The position numbers were made by a program, and so were the translations under genes. Source: Arenimonas donghaensis DSM 18148 = HO3-R19 (GTDB lineage: Bacteria > Pseudomonadota > Gammaproteobacteria > Xanthomonadales > Xanthomonadaceae). Taken from it: DNA of 64,000 nucleotides. Where the stretch lies: positions 124,001-188,000 of the forward strand of contig NZ_AVCJ01000001.1 in the NCBI RefSeq assembly GCF_000743535.1, in the 5' to 3' direction. Positions 8,330-17,205 of this stretch are shown piece by piece (position 1 is the first letter of the stretch; every line of letters begins with the position of its first letter). The notes under the pieces were generated by a model. The model was not told the origin of the DNA, searched no databases, and was given only the letters and a program-made list of their open reading frames with translations.

Positions 8330-9883
8330 TCAGTAGCCAAGCGAGGAAAGCGCTCCCGTCACGCGGGCGCGGGCTTTTTCGGACTGCATCGGAAACGCCC
8401 GGAAGAAGTCTTCGCTGCGCAGCGTCGGGTTGCGCGACGTTACGTTTTGCACCCAGGCCTGTGCCTTGGCAGGGTCGCCCGCCAGGCTGTTCGCCACCGC
8501 GGCAATCATGGCGATGAGCACGTGCGCCCCCGGCGAGCGCGCGGCGCGTTCCGCCCACGCGGCCGCTTCGGCATCTTCGCCTTGCACCATATGCGTGAAC
8601 GCCCGCGTACCCACCATCGCGTAGTGCATCGGGTCGAGCGGACTCAGGCGCATGGCCAGGTCCACATGCTCGCGGCTTTCCAGGCTGCGGTCGGCCAGGG
8701 ACTCGGCCCAGGCGCGGGCGTACAGGCCCTGCGCGTAGTGCGGGCTCAATGACGTCGCCCGCTCCAGCCAGCCCAGGCTGGTCTGCAGGTCGCCTTCGAG
8801 CCAGAAGGTGCGGCCCATGGCGAAGTTGACGAAGGGGTCGAGGGGGTCGAGCTCCACGCCACGTTCGGCGAAGCGGCGGGAGAGGGCGGTTTCGCCGGCG
8901 ATGTCTTCGCTGTGCCGGAGGAAGGCGCTCTGGAAATGCACGAACGACAGCCCGGCGTGGGCGCGGGCGAAGTCCGGGTCCTTGGCGATCGATTGCTGGA
9001 ACAGCGCCAGCGCCGCCGCATTGTCGGTGCGGTTGAAGCGGTACATGTGCTGCAGGCCCAGGTGGTAGGCCGCCCAGGCGTCTAGGTTTTCGGTGACCGA
9101 CAGCCGCGCCAGCGTGGCTTCGTGGGCGGGGATGCGGATCTCCAGCGCCGAAAGCGTTTGCGTGCGGATCTGCTCGCGCAGCGCGTGCACCTCGTCCACC
9201 GGCAGGGTGAAGTGCTCGGCCCAGACCACGCCGCCGGTGCGGGTGTCGGTCAGTTCCACCATCGCCGTGAGTCGCGGCCCCGCCTGTTCGACGGTGCCGG
9301 ACAGGTAATAGCGCACGCCCAGCAGGCGACCGATTTCGCCGGGGTCGGCTTCGGCGCCGCGCAGGCGGAACGAGGACTCGCGCGCGGTGACGAACAGCCA
9401 GTGCAGCCGGGCCAGGTCGGCGATCAGTTCGTGGGCCAGGGCGTCGGCCAGGGGCGCGTAGGGGCCCAGGACGCCCAGCACCCGGAAGGGCAGTACGGCG
9501 ATCGAAGGGCGGGCCGGTGTCGTGGGGTCCTTCGCTTCTTTCGGTGCGGCGATAGTAATCGCGGGCTCGGACCCCACCACCCGCGCCTCGGCCACGAACC
9601 GGAAGCCCCTACGCTGCAGCGTGCGGATGAGACGCTGGCTGCGGCCGTCGTCGCCCAGGGCCTGGCGCACGCTCTTGATGCGGCTGTCGATGGCCGACTC
9701 CGACACCACGCGGCCGTCCCACACCTTGTCGATGATCTCGTCGCGCGACACCACGCGCTCGGCGTTGGCCACCAGCAGCGCGAGCAGGGCGAACACCTGC
9801 GGTTCCAGCGGCCGGACGACGCCCTCGGCCCGTAGCTCGAGCTTGGCCAGGTCCAGTTCGAAACCGTCGAAGCGGTAAATCAT
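8330..9883 (-). CDS. CadC-like winged-helix regulator with TPR-rich C-terminus
   Basis: 517-residue transcriptional regulator. Residues 1-105 form an OmpR/PhoB-type winged helix (FDGFELDLAKLEL; RDEIIDKVWDGRVVSESAIDSRIKSVRQALGDD; RTLQRRGFRFVAEARV). No receiver domain is present. A central segment starting PSIAVLPFRVLG resembles the adenylate-cyclase-associated/TolB-N-like domain often found in these proteins. The last 270 residues carry several TPR-like helical repeats. No TM helix is obvious, unlike true CadC. The ATG at 9883 was chosen because the winged helix begins there. It is divergent from the tautomerase gene across 191 bases that presumably hold both promoters. Confidence 0.85.
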   Translation of the reverse strand: MIYRFDGFELDLAKLELRAEGVVRPLEPQVFALLALLVANAERVVSRDEIIDKVWDGRVVSESAIDSRIKSVRQALGDDGRSQRLIRTLQRRGFRFVAEARVVGSEPAITIAAPKEAKDPTTPARPSIAVLPFRVLGVLGPYAPLADALAHELIADLARLHWLFVTARESSFRLRGAEADPGEIGRLLGVRYYLSGTVEQAGPRLTAMVELTDTRTGGVVWAEHFTLPVDEVHALREQIRTQTLSALEIRIPAHEATLARLSVTENLDAWAAYHLGLQHMYRFNRTDNAAALALFQQSIAKDPDFARAHAGLSFVHFQSAFLRHSEDIAGETALSRRFAERGVELDPLDPFVNFAMGRTFWLEGDLQTSLGWLERATSLSPHYAQGLYARAWAESLADRSLESREHVDLAMRLSPLDPMHYAMVGTRAFTHMVQGEDAEAAAWAERAARSPGAHVLIAMIAAVANSLAGDPAKAQAWVQNVTSRNPTLRSEDFFRAFPMQSEKARARVTGALSSLGY

Positions 9884-10074
9884 CGCCTGAGTATAGGCCT
9901 GCGATGGTCGCCGCCGGCCGGGGTTCGTTGGCGCCCCGGCAAACCTCCAGAACTTCTCCAGGAAATCGCCAAGCCTGCGACCGGGGCGGGTGGTGAACTG
10001 GCCTCCGCGGCATCCACCCCCGGGTGTCGCCACTGGAACCCCATCGCAAGTTTTACCCTCACAAGGAGATCCCC

Positions 10075-10299
10075 ATGCCCCTGGTCACCATCGACGTCAT
10101 CAAGGACGTCTTCACCCCCCAGCAGAAGCAGGCCCTGATCAAGCAGGTCACCGAAGCGGTGGTTGCCGTCGAAGGCGAAAGCCTGCGAGGCGTCACCTGG
10201 GTACGCATCAAGGAGTTCGAAGGCGGCGACTGGGCCATTGGCGGAAACGCCCTGGCCGCGGCCGACGTGCACGCCCTGGCCAAGGCCAACGCCGCCTGA
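10075..10299 (+). CDS. 4-oxalocrotonate tautomerase family protein
   Basis: 74-residue member of the tautomerase superfamily. The sequence begins MPLVTI, so removal of Met exposes the catalytic Pro1. The rest follows the beta-alpha-beta subunit pattern ([20 protein letters not shown], then [10 protein letters not shown]). Such small subunits assemble into hexamers. A strong AAGGAG Shine-Dalgarno lies 8 bases upstream. The physiological substrate is unknown, since no catechol meta-cleavage genes are nearby. Confidence 0.88.
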   Translation: MPLVTIDVIKDVFTPQQKQALIKQVTEAVVAVEGESLRGVTWVRIKEFEGGDWAIGGNALAAADVHALAKANAA

Positions 10300-10315
10300 G
10301 CCTTGGTGCGGCGGG

Positions 10316-11230
10316 TTATTCCAATAACGCTTCGAGCAAACCGGTGCCGGCCTGGTAAAGGTCCGCCGACCCTTCGGGGTCGGCGGGACCCTCCGGTCCC
10401 TGCCGCTGGCTGGCCCAGCGCAGGTGTTTGCCGTTGGCGGTGAAGGCCGGCGTGAAGTCCATGCCAGGCTGGTTGAACGGCGCCGACAGTCGGACCGCCG
10501 CCGACCAGTGCCCGCCCTCGCGCCGGACAGCGAACAGGTCCGGCTCGCGGCTGTCGCCCCGAATGCTCCAGAACAGGGCCAGCTGGCCGTCCGGCGAGAA
10601 GGTCAGGTCGCCCTGCACCAGCCCGTCGTTGAAGGGGGCTGGCATGGCCTCGGGGGCGTCCAGGCCCGTGTCGGTCACGCGTGCGCGGTAAAGCGCCATC
10701 TGCGCCGGGCCGCCGGGGCGCGTGCTGTTGAACACCAGCCAGCCTTGGTGCAGTTCAGGGCCCAGCTCCTCGCCGGGGCTGGACGCCATGGCGAGGTGCT
10801 CGGGTTCGCCAATCCGGCCATCGGTCACGGGTGCGCGCCACAGGTCCAGGTCCTCGCGGCCCGGCTCACGGGCGGCGGCGGGGCGGCTGGACACGAAATA
10901 CAGCCAGCGCCCGTCGGGCGTCAGCCAAGGATCGGAATCGCGCCAGCGCGGGTCGGAAAACGGCGCCGGCTGCGGGTCGCTCCACTGGCCATCTTCTTGC
11001 CGTGCCACCCAGACCCGGGAATCACTGAAGTCGCCACGGCTGGAGCGTCCGAACACCAGCAGCTGCTCGCCCGCATCCGTGGACAGGTTGTAGTCGTTCG
11101 CCAGCGTGGACAACCAGCCTGCGCCCAATCGGACCACGGCGGGGTCATCGGGGAACACGCGGTTGGCGCCGGCCGCACTCGCGGTGGCCAGGGAGGCAGC
11201 GAACAACAGGATCAGGCGGGCGCGGGCCAT
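10316..11230 (-). CDS. Exported PD40 beta-propeller protein
   Basis: 304-residue secreted protein. Residues 1-22 look like a Sec signal (MARARLILLFAASLATASAAGA). Repeated motifs such as WLTPDGRWLYFVSSRP, LTFSPDGQLALFWS and FTPAFTANGKHLRWAS match WD40-like (PD40) blades of TolB-type propellers. There is no catalytic domain, so a binding or sensing role is more likely than an enzymatic one. It is convergent with the tautomerase gene and divergent from the MBL/rhodanese gene. Confidence 0.8.
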   Translation of the reverse strand: MARARLILLFAASLATASAAGANRVFPDDPAVVRLGAGWLSTLANDYNLSTDAGEQLLVFGRSSRGDFSDSRVWVARQEDGQWSDPQPAPFSDPRWRDSDPWLTPDGRWLYFVSSRPAAAREPGREDLDLWRAPVTDGRIGEPEHLAMASSPGEELGPELHQGWLVFNSTRPGGPAQMALYRARVTDTGLDAPEAMPAPFNDGLVQGDLTFSPDGQLALFWSIRGDSREPDLFAVRREGGHWSAAVRLSAPFNQPGMDFTPAFTANGKHLRWASQRQGPEGPADPEGSADLYQAGTGLLEALLE

Positions 11231-11422
11231 GGAAGCAGGGCGGCTGTGGAAAGGCGCGCAGTCTCGGGCATCGCAGCGGCCGGGACGCCTGCCGGAGGTC
11301 AGGGTGCCGACAGGGGCGACCCGACGGATTCAGGTTTTGGTGATGCGGGGCTGGGTACAGTGATTTGAACCCCGACGCATCGGTTCGCGCCGATCCCGCT
11401 GTTTCCTGGCAAGGAGGACGAG

Positions 11423-12775
11423 ATGCTGCTCGAGAAAATCAAGACGCCTGGCCTGTCCCATCTTTCCTATCTGGTCGCTTCTGGCGGCAAGGCGGCGGTC
11501 ATCGACCCGCGCCGCGATTGCGAGTGCTACCTCGACATGGCACGTGCCAACGGAGTCGAGATCACGCACATCTTTGAAACCCACCGCAACGAAGACCTGG
11601 TATCGGGCGCGCCCATCCTCAAGGCGCTGACCGGGGCCCGCGTCCTGCACGGCCCCAACGCCGGCGGCAAGGTCACCTACGCCGAAATCGCCACCGAAGG
11701 CGATGAATTCGACATCGGTCAGCTGAAGATCCGCGTGCTCGAAACGCCCGGGCACACCGACGACCACCTCGCCTTCGTTCTCCACGACACCGCTTATCCC
11801 GAAGGCCCGGTCGGCGTGTTCACCGGCGATGCGCTGTTCGTCGGCGACGTCGGCCGCACCGATTTTTATCCCGACCGCAAACGCGAAGTGGCGGGTCTGC
11901 TGTACGACTCCCTGCAGAAGATCCTGGCACTGGGCGACCAGGTGATTCTTTACCCGGCCCATGGCGCCGGCTCGGTGTGCGGTTCCGGCATGGCCGAGCG
12001 CGAGTTTTCCACCCTGGGCCACGAACGCGCCAACAACCCGCGCCTGCAGTTCAAGAGCCGCGAGGCCTTCATCGACTTCAAGGTCGGCGAGAACCATTAC
12101 CAGCCGCCTTACTTCCGGCTGATGGAGCGGCTCAACCTCGAAGGCGGCGAGCCGGCGCCGCGGGTGCTGCGGCCGCGGCGGCTGACGCTCAAGGAACTCG
12201 ACGACGTGGCGGCGGACCATCTGGTTGACGTCCGCGAACCGCTGGCTTATGCGGCCGGCCACCTGCGTGGCGCCATGAACCTGCCCGTCGACATGATTCC
12301 GGCCTTCGCGGGCTGGTTCATCGGTGAAGGCGAACGCGTGGCCCTGGTGGCTTCCAGCGAAGACCAGCTCAAGGCCGCCATGACCCATCTCGTGCGCATC
12401 GGCCTGGACGACGTCGCCGGCGGCTATGTCGGCGTGGTGCCCGCCGCCGCGCAGGGCCACGACATGCGCTCGGTCCCGATGATCGGAACCGACGAGGTCA
12501 GGCAGCGCCTGGATGCGGGCGACGCGGGCTGGACCATGCTGGACGTGCGCGACGCCGACGAGCGATCGGAAAGCGCCATCGACGGCTCGATGCATATCTA
12601 CGTCGGCGAACTGCACACGCGCTACCGCGAGCTCGACCCGGCGCGGCACTACACCCTGATGTGCGCCAGCGGCATGCGGGCCACGGTGGCCGCAGGTTGG
12701 CTCGCCAGCCGGGGCTTCGACACGCTGGACGTCTACCTGGGCTCGATGGGCGCCTGGAAGGCCGGCCGGGGCTGA
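11423..12775 (+). CDS. MBL-fold persulfide-dioxygenase-like protein with two rhodanese domains
   Basis: 450-residue protein: MBL fold (1-250), then two rhodanese domains (about 255-345 and 355-450). The usual HxHxDH motif reads THRNEDL. The three residues that bind the single iron in ETHE1-type persulfide dioxygenases nevertheless appear kept: His54, His111 (GHTDDH) and Asp136 (TGDALF). The first rhodanese domain lacks an active-site Cys; the second has one in CASGMR (Cys414). This layout matches enzymes that handle glutathione persulfide or thiosulfate in sulfide detoxification. The ATG is preceded by AAGGAGG. No sulfide:quinone reductase or regulator gene is adjacent. Confidence 0.85.
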   Translation: MLLEKIKTPGLSHLSYLVASGGKAAVIDPRRDCECYLDMARANGVEITHIFETHRNEDLVSGAPILKALTGARVLHGPNAGGKVTYAEIATEGDEFDIGQLKIRVLETPGHTDDHLAFVLHDTAYPEGPVGVFTGDALFVGDVGRTDFYPDRKREVAGLLYDSLQKILALGDQVILYPAHGAGSVCGSGMAEREFSTLGHERANNPRLQFKSREAFIDFKVGENHYQPPYFRLMERLNLEGGEPAPRVLRPRRLTLKELDDVAADHLVDVREPLAYAAGHLRGAMNLPVDMIPAFAGWFIGEGERVALVASSEDQLKAAMTHLVRIGLDDVAGGYVGVVPAAAQGHDMRSVPMIGTDEVRQRLDAGDAGWTMLDVRDADERSESAIDGSMHIYVGELHTRYRELDPARHYTLMCASGMRATVAAGWLASRGFDTLDVYLGSMGAWKAGRG

Positions 12776-12831
12776 GGGCGCGAAAGCCCTCCCGACGCGC
12801 AAGGCCTACCCGGCCGACAGAGCTTGGCTGA

Positions 12832-13317
12832 CTAGCCAGTCCCCCGTCGCGCCGCCTCGATGGCGGCCACGTCGATCTTGCGCATCGTCTGCATCGCCGC
12901 GAACGCCCGCTTGGCCGCCGCGCGGTCCTTGCTGGTGTAGGCCTCGGTCAGCACGCGCGGGGTGATCTGCCAGCTCAGCCCCCACTTGTCCTTGCACCAG
13001 CCGCAGGCGCTTTCCTGGCCGCCGTTGTTGACGATGGCGTTCCAGTAGCGGTCGGTTTCCTCCTGGTCGTCGGTGGCAACCTGGAAGGAAAAGGCTTCGC
13101 TGTGCTTGAAGGCCGGGCCGCCGTTGAGGCCCAGGCAGGGAACGCCGAGCACGGTAAACTCGACGGTGATCACCGCGCCCTCCTCGCCGGACTCGTAGTC
13201 GCCGGGGGCATGGTGCACGGCCTTGACTTCGCTGTCGGGGAAAGTGGCCGCGTAGAAGGTGGCGGCTTCCAGTGCGTCGCCGTCGTACCACAGGCAGATG
13301 GTGTTCTTCGGGATCAT
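12832..13317 (-). CDS. VOC (PhnB/glyoxalase-like) family protein
   Basis: 161-residue protein of the vicinal-oxygen-chelate fold, PhnB-like type. Recognisable parts are ICLWYDGDALEAATFYAATFPDS, GVPCLGLNGGP and the C-terminal WCKDKWGLSWQITP. These proteins are often misannotated as 3-demethylubiquinone methyltransferases; the substrate is unknown. The ATG at 13317 follows CAGGAG. It is divergent from the MEST-like hydrolase gene, with 62 bases between the starts. Confidence 0.87.
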   Translation of the reverse strand: MIPKNTICLWYDGDALEAATFYAATFPDSEVKAVHHAPGDYESGEEGAVITVEFTVLGVPCLGLNGGPAFKHSEAFSFQVATDDQEETDRYWNAIVNNGGQESACGWCKDKWGLSWQITPRVLTEAYTSKDRAAAKRAFAAMQTMRKIDVAAIEAARRGTG

Positions 13318-13379
13318 CGGTACGCTCCTGGATTTGCCGGAGGGGCCATAATGCCGCCCTCGATAACCGGTTTTCCAGA

Positions 13380-14318
13380 ATGCGCACGCCCACTCCCACC
13401 GTCTTCCGCCCCCTGGCCCACCAGGCCGCCACCGCCTGGATGCAGGGGCTGGCGTCCGGGAGCCGGGTGACGGGTTTCGAGGACGCCGCCAAGTTCGTTC
13501 TGCCGTTCCAGGGCCATCGCCTGAAAGCACGACGTGGGGGCAAGGGACCGGCGCTGTGGCTGGTGCACGGGTTTCCCACGTCCAGCCGAGATTGGCGCAG
13601 CCTGTGGCCGGCGCTGGCCGAGACGTATGAGCTGTTCGCACTGGACATGCTGGGTTTCGGGCGCTCGCCCAAGCCGCGGCGCTTCAAATATTCCATCGTC
13701 TCTTCAGCCGACCAGTGGGAGGCGCTGGCTGCCGCCACGGGCGTGCGCGAGGTCGCGGTGCTGGCGCACGACTACGGCAATACCGTGGTGCAGGAGCTGC
13801 TGGCACGCCAGCGCGAGGGCCGGCTGGGCTTTCGGATCACCTCGGTGGTTTTCCTCAACGGCGGGCTGTTCCCGGAAGCGACCCGGCCGCTGCTTGTCCA
13901 GCGCCTGCTGGCCAGCCCGCTGGGGTGGCTGCTGGTGCGCTTCACCGGCGAACGCCGGTTCACGGCCAGCCTGCAGCGCATCTGCGCACGGCCCTGGCCC
14001 AAGGGCGAGCTGGCCGAGGCCTGGGAACGGCTCAGCCAGGACGGGGGCAGGGCGGTGATGCCCAGGCTGCTGCGCTACATCGCCGAGCGACGCCGGCACC
14101 GCACACGCTGGGTCGGCGCGCTGCAACAGGCGGACGTGCCGCTGGCGCTGATCAATGGCCTGGAAGATCCGATCTCCGGCCGCAGCATCGTCGCCCGCTG
14201 GCGGGAACTGCTGCCGGACTCACCGGTGTTCGAACTGCCGGGCGTGGGCCACTATCCGCAGGTGGAGGCGCCGGACGATGTAGTGGCGGCGTTCCGCGAG
14301 TTCACCCGGCGCCTGTAG
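13380..14318 (+). CDS. MEST-like alpha/beta hydrolase with Asp nucleophile
   Basis: 312-residue alpha/beta hydrolase. The nucleophile elbow reads AHDYGN (Asp131), as in haloalkane dehalogenases and epoxide hydrolases, not the usual GxSxG. The oxyanion segment is VHGFPTSS and the catalytic His is in GVGHYPQ (His291). Several stretches closely resemble what I recall of the animal MEST/PEG1 protein: HDYGNTVVQELL, FLNGGLFPEATRPLL, RRRHRTRWVGAL and GHYPQVEAP. The reaction is unknown even for MEST. The start at 13380 lacks a clear ribosome-binding site, and GTG or later ATG codons are possible. Confidence 0.85.
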   Translation: MRTPTPTVFRPLAHQAATAWMQGLASGSRVTGFEDAAKFVLPFQGHRLKARRGGKGPALWLVHGFPTSSRDWRSLWPALAETYELFALDMLGFGRSPKPRRFKYSIVSSADQWEALAAATGVREVAVLAHDYGNTVVQELLARQREGRLGFRITSVVFLNGGLFPEATRPLLVQRLLASPLGWLLVRFTGERRFTASLQRICARPWPKGELAEAWERLSQDGGRAVMPRLLRYIAERRRHRTRWVGALQQADVPLALINGLEDPISGRSIVARWRELLPDSPVFELPGVGHYPQVEAPDDVVAAFREFTRRL

Positions 14319-14333
14319 CCGCAAAGGGGGTGG

Positions 14334-14765
14334 CTACCTCCTGCAATCCACGTCGAACCGCCCCTCGGCCTGCTTTTCGATGCCTCGCATCGTGCCGGTG
14401 AAGTAGCCCGCGCCCTGTACCCGTTGGCGCTCGATCTGGAAGTTCATGCTGGCGTAGGCGGTCCAGTCGACCGTGCCGTCAGGCTTCTTGACGCTGGCGC
14501 CGGTCGGCTCCTGATTGCCGTTGTAGTCGATGACGATCTCGACCGCTTCGTCATCGGCGGCGTGGCCGGCGATGGCCACCACCGGGCCGGGGAGGACGCT
14601 GCACTGGACGTCCGCAATCACTTCCCAGGTACGGCCGTCGATGGTGATGGTGCCGGCCTTGTGGGGGCCGGTAGCCTCAGTCGGCGCCGGTTCCGGGGCT
14701 TGCTTGCATCCACCGGCAAACGTGGCGATCAACAGTGCTCCAAAAAATGCGTTCGTTCGATTCAT
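14334..14765 (-). CDS. Small hypothetical lipoprotein
   Basis: 143-residue protein with a Sec/lipoprotein signal, FFGALLIATFAGGC, giving a lipidated Cys20. The mature part is a small, probably beta-rich domain (GTITIDGRTWEVIADVQCSV; INFQIERQ-like MNFQIERQRVQG; GYFTGTMRGIEKQAEG) with two more Cys, at about 56 and the end of the protein, that could pair. No family recognised. It is convergent with the MEST-like gene. Confidence 0.7.
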   Translation of the reverse strand: MNRTNAFFGALLIATFAGGCKQAPEPAPTEATGPHKAGTITIDGRTWEVIADVQCSVLPGPVVAIAGHAADDEAVEIVIDYNGNQEPTGASVKKPDGTVDWTAYASMNFQIERQRVQGAGYFTGTMRGIEKQAEGRFDVDCRR

Positions 14766-14907
14766 GGCGTCCTCCGTTCAGGGCGACAGCCTACCGCGAC
14801 CAAGCTGCCGCCAACCTGTACGACCGGCGGAGCCACCCAGCTCTTGGAGAAATGCAGGCCGCCGGTGCACGATGGCGCAACCGGCTGCATGCCGAGCGGA
14901 GTCGCCC

Positions 14908-15285
14908 ATGAATACCGTCCGTGCGCCAAAAGCAATCGCCGCCTCCCTGGTCGACCTGTGGTCGCCCCACGTCATCGCCGAAATCGACGACAGCTACGTC
15001 AAGGTCGCGAAAGTGCAGGGCGAGCTGGGCTGGCATGCCCATGCCGACGAGGACGAGTTGTTCTTCATCCTGCACGGCCGGCTGCGCATCGAGATGGAGG
15101 CCGGCAACGTGGAGTTGGGCGAGGGTGAGCTGTACGTGGTCCCCAAGGGGGTGCGCCACAACCCGGTGGCCGAGCAGGAATGCCACATCATGCTGGTCGA
15201 GAGAAAGTCGACCTTGCACACAGGCGACCAAGTCACTGACAAGACCCGCAGCGTGGCCGAGCAGCTGCAAGGTTTGGGGTCGTAG
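14908..15285 (+). CDS. Cupin-domain protein
   Basis: 125-residue single-domain cupin. The metal-binding motif 1 is GWHAHADEDELFFILHGRLRIEM (written in two parts: GWHAHADEDE, LFFILHGRL). Motif 2 is VPKGVRHNPVAEQECH. His, His, Glu and the last His form the expected metal site. Such proteins are often mannose-6-phosphate-isomerase-like, but no function can be assigned. It ends 3 bases before the GTG of the antiporter gene, so the two are probably co-transcribed. Confidence 0.87.
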   Translation: MNTVRAPKAIAASLVDLWSPHVIAEIDDSYVKVAKVQGELGWHAHADEDELFFILHGRLRIEMEAGNVELGEGELYVVPKGVRHNPVAEQECHIMLVERKSTLHTGDQVTDKTRSVAEQLQGLGS

Positions 15286-15288
15286 AGC

Positions 15289-16521
15289 GTGGACGCATAC
15301 GAACTGGCGCTGTTGCTTGTCGGCCTCGCCCTTCTCGGCGCCGCCTGGGTGCCGTACCTGACCAAGCGCAATCCGCTGACCTTCCCGATCCTGCTGGTGG
15401 CGGTGGGCGCGCTGGTTTACCTGCTGCCACTGCCGATGCCGGTAGTGGACCCGGTGCGCTTTCCGTTGGTGGCCGAGCACCTAACCGAGCTCACCGTCAT
15501 CGTCGCCCTGGTCAGCGTCGGCCTGCGCATCGACACCCGCTTTGGCTGGCGGCGCTGGGCGCTGACCTGGCGGCTGCTGGGCATCACGATGCCACTGACC
15601 ATCCTGGCCGGCCTGTGGCTGGGCCAGGCCTGGATGGGCTATGGCGTGGCCACGGCGATGCTGCTGGGCGCAGTGCTGGCGCCGACCGACCCGGTGCTGG
15701 CCGGCGACGTGCAAGTGCACGGGCCCGGCAAGGGCGGCGAAGACCCGGTGCGCTTCGGGCTGACCTCGGAAGCCGGGCTCAACGACGGCCTTGCCTTTCC
15801 CTTCGTCTGGCTGGCGGTGGCGCTGGCGCAGGCCACGGCGGGTGAGCCGTTGGACTGGACCCGCTGGCTGCTGCTGGACGTGCTGTGGCGCGTGATCGGC
15901 GGCGTGGCCATCGGCTGGCTGGTCGGCTACGCGCTGATGCACCTGATCTTCCGTATTGAAGACCAGCCGCGCCTTTCCGGCAGCGGCGAAGGCCTGATCG
16001 CGCTGGCGATCACCCTGATCGTCTACGGCGTGGCCGAGCTGTGCCATGCCTACGGTTTCCTGGCGGTATTCGTGGCGGCGCTGGTGGTGCGGCAGAAGGA
16101 ACGTGACCACGACTACCACGACGTGCTCGACTCCTTCGCCCAGCAGTGCGAGAAGCTGCTGATGGCGGTGATGCTGCTCTTGTTAGGCGGCGCGCTCGCC
16201 AGCGGCATCCTGTCGGAGCTGACCGGGCGCGGCATCGTGTTCGCACTGGTGTTCGTGTTGCTGGTGCGGCCGGTGGCCGGCTGGCTGGGCCTGATTGGCG
16301 CCGATCTGTCGCGACGCGACCGCTGGGGCATCGCCTTCTTCGGCGTCCGCGGCATCGGCTCGCTTTACTACCTGGCCTTCGCGGTGAACCACGCCGACTT
16401 CTACGACGCCCGTGAGCTATGGGCGGTGGTCACCCTGGTGGTCGTGTTCTCGATCCTGCTGCACGGCCTGACGGCCAGTGGGGTGATGGGGTGGTTGGAC
16501 CGGCGGCGCAAGCGCGCTTAG
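15289..16521 (+). CDS. Cation:proton antiporter (CPA1/NhaP type)
   Basis: 410-residue inner-membrane transporter with about 12 hydrophobic helices. The family motifs are LGAVLAPTDPVLAGDVQV (the exchanger core with the ion-binding Asp) and LTSEAGLNDGLAFPF. These proteins exchange Na+ or K+ for protons. There is no large C-terminal cytoplasmic regulatory domain: the protein ends about 15 residues after the last helix. The start is GTG, close behind the cupin gene. Confidence 0.9.
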   Translation: MDAYELALLLVGLALLGAAWVPYLTKRNPLTFPILLVAVGALVYLLPLPMPVVDPVRFPLVAEHLTELTVIVALVSVGLRIDTRFGWRRWALTWRLLGITMPLTILAGLWLGQAWMGYGVATAMLLGAVLAPTDPVLAGDVQVHGPGKGGEDPVRFGLTSEAGLNDGLAFPFVWLAVALAQATAGEPLDWTRWLLLDVLWRVIGGVAIGWLVGYALMHLIFRIEDQPRLSGSGEGLIALAITLIVYGVAELCHAYGFLAVFVAALVVRQKERDHDYHDVLDSFAQQCEKLLMAVMLLLLGGALASGILSELTGRGIVFALVFVLLVRPVAGWLGLIGADLSRRDRWGIAFFGVRGIGSLYYLAFAVNHADFYDARELWAVVTLVVVFSILLHGLTASGVMGWLDRRRKRA

Positions 16522-16536
16522 TTCGAGGAACCGGTA

Positions 16537-16959
16537 ATGAAGACTGAAAGCGGCGATGTCCAATGGTTGAAGCGCAACATCAAGTGGGTACTGCTCCTGG
16601 GCTTCCTGGGCACGGTGATGATGGTTTCAGCCGCCGTCGCATCGATTGCGTATATGGTCATGTCCGCCTTCAGGGCTTCGGATCCGTACGTCTACGCGCT
16701 GTCCGAGGCAAGAGGGAATGAAGTCGTCGTCGCCGCGCTCGGGGATCCGATTGACGAAGGCTGGCTGGCGACAGGCAGCATTACTTCATCGAGCACATCG
16801 GGAACGGCTTCGCTGGCCATTCCCATCGCCGGGCCCAAGGGCGGGGCCACGATCTACGTGGAGGCACGCAAGTCTGCCGGGGCCTGGAAATATCGCGATC
16901 TCGTCGTTGAACTTAAGCCAAGCGGAGAACGGATCGACCTGCTCGCAGCCGACGAGTGA
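16537..16959 (+). CDS. Coa1-like (cytochrome oxidase assembly factor 1 family) membrane protein
   Basis: 140-residue protein with one N-terminal TM segment (about 14-42: WVLLLGFLGTVMMVSAAVASIAYMV, split as WVLLLGFLGTVMMVS and AAVASIAYMV) and a periplasmic domain. The layout ALGDPIDEGWLATGSI, then GTASLAIPIAGPKGGATIYVEA and WKYRDLVVEL, is the Coa1/DUF1783 signature. Members help assemble cytochrome oxidase in mitochondria; bacterial ones are uncharacterised. It follows the antiporter by 15 bases. Confidence 0.8.
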   Translation: MKTESGDVQWLKRNIKWVLLLGFLGTVMMVSAAVASIAYMVMSAFRASDPYVYALSEARGNEVVVAALGDPIDEGWLATGSITSSSTSGTASLAIPIAGPKGGATIYVEARKSAGAWKYRDLVVELKPSGERIDLLAADE

Positions 16960-17205
16960 CTGTCCCGCAGGCGTGCCCGGCCCGTTTCCCGTGACCACGC
17001 GTTCGCATCGCATGAGGCGCCGGAACAGGTGTTCGCCGCGTACCGAATAACAACTCAGTAAGGAAGCGGGGCGTACTGTGGTCCGGCAGCAGATGCAGGC
17101 TGGTGACCCCCACCCAGTAGCGTGATGCTGCATCCGGCTCCGGCCCCACGCGTTCCGCCGCACCCTATGGGGTCGCGGGCGGCGTGCCTTACCCAGGCCA
17201 AAGCC

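Noticed and set aside
11582-11602. Broken metal site in the MBL/rhodanese protein
   Set aside because: The THRNEDL motif lacks the classical second His, but the three mono-iron ligands of the persulfide dioxygenase type are present.
14315-14337. GTAGCC...GGCTAC inverted repeat as a terminator between convergent genes
   Set aside because: Six-base arms, no T-run and overlap with a stop codon; too weak to call.
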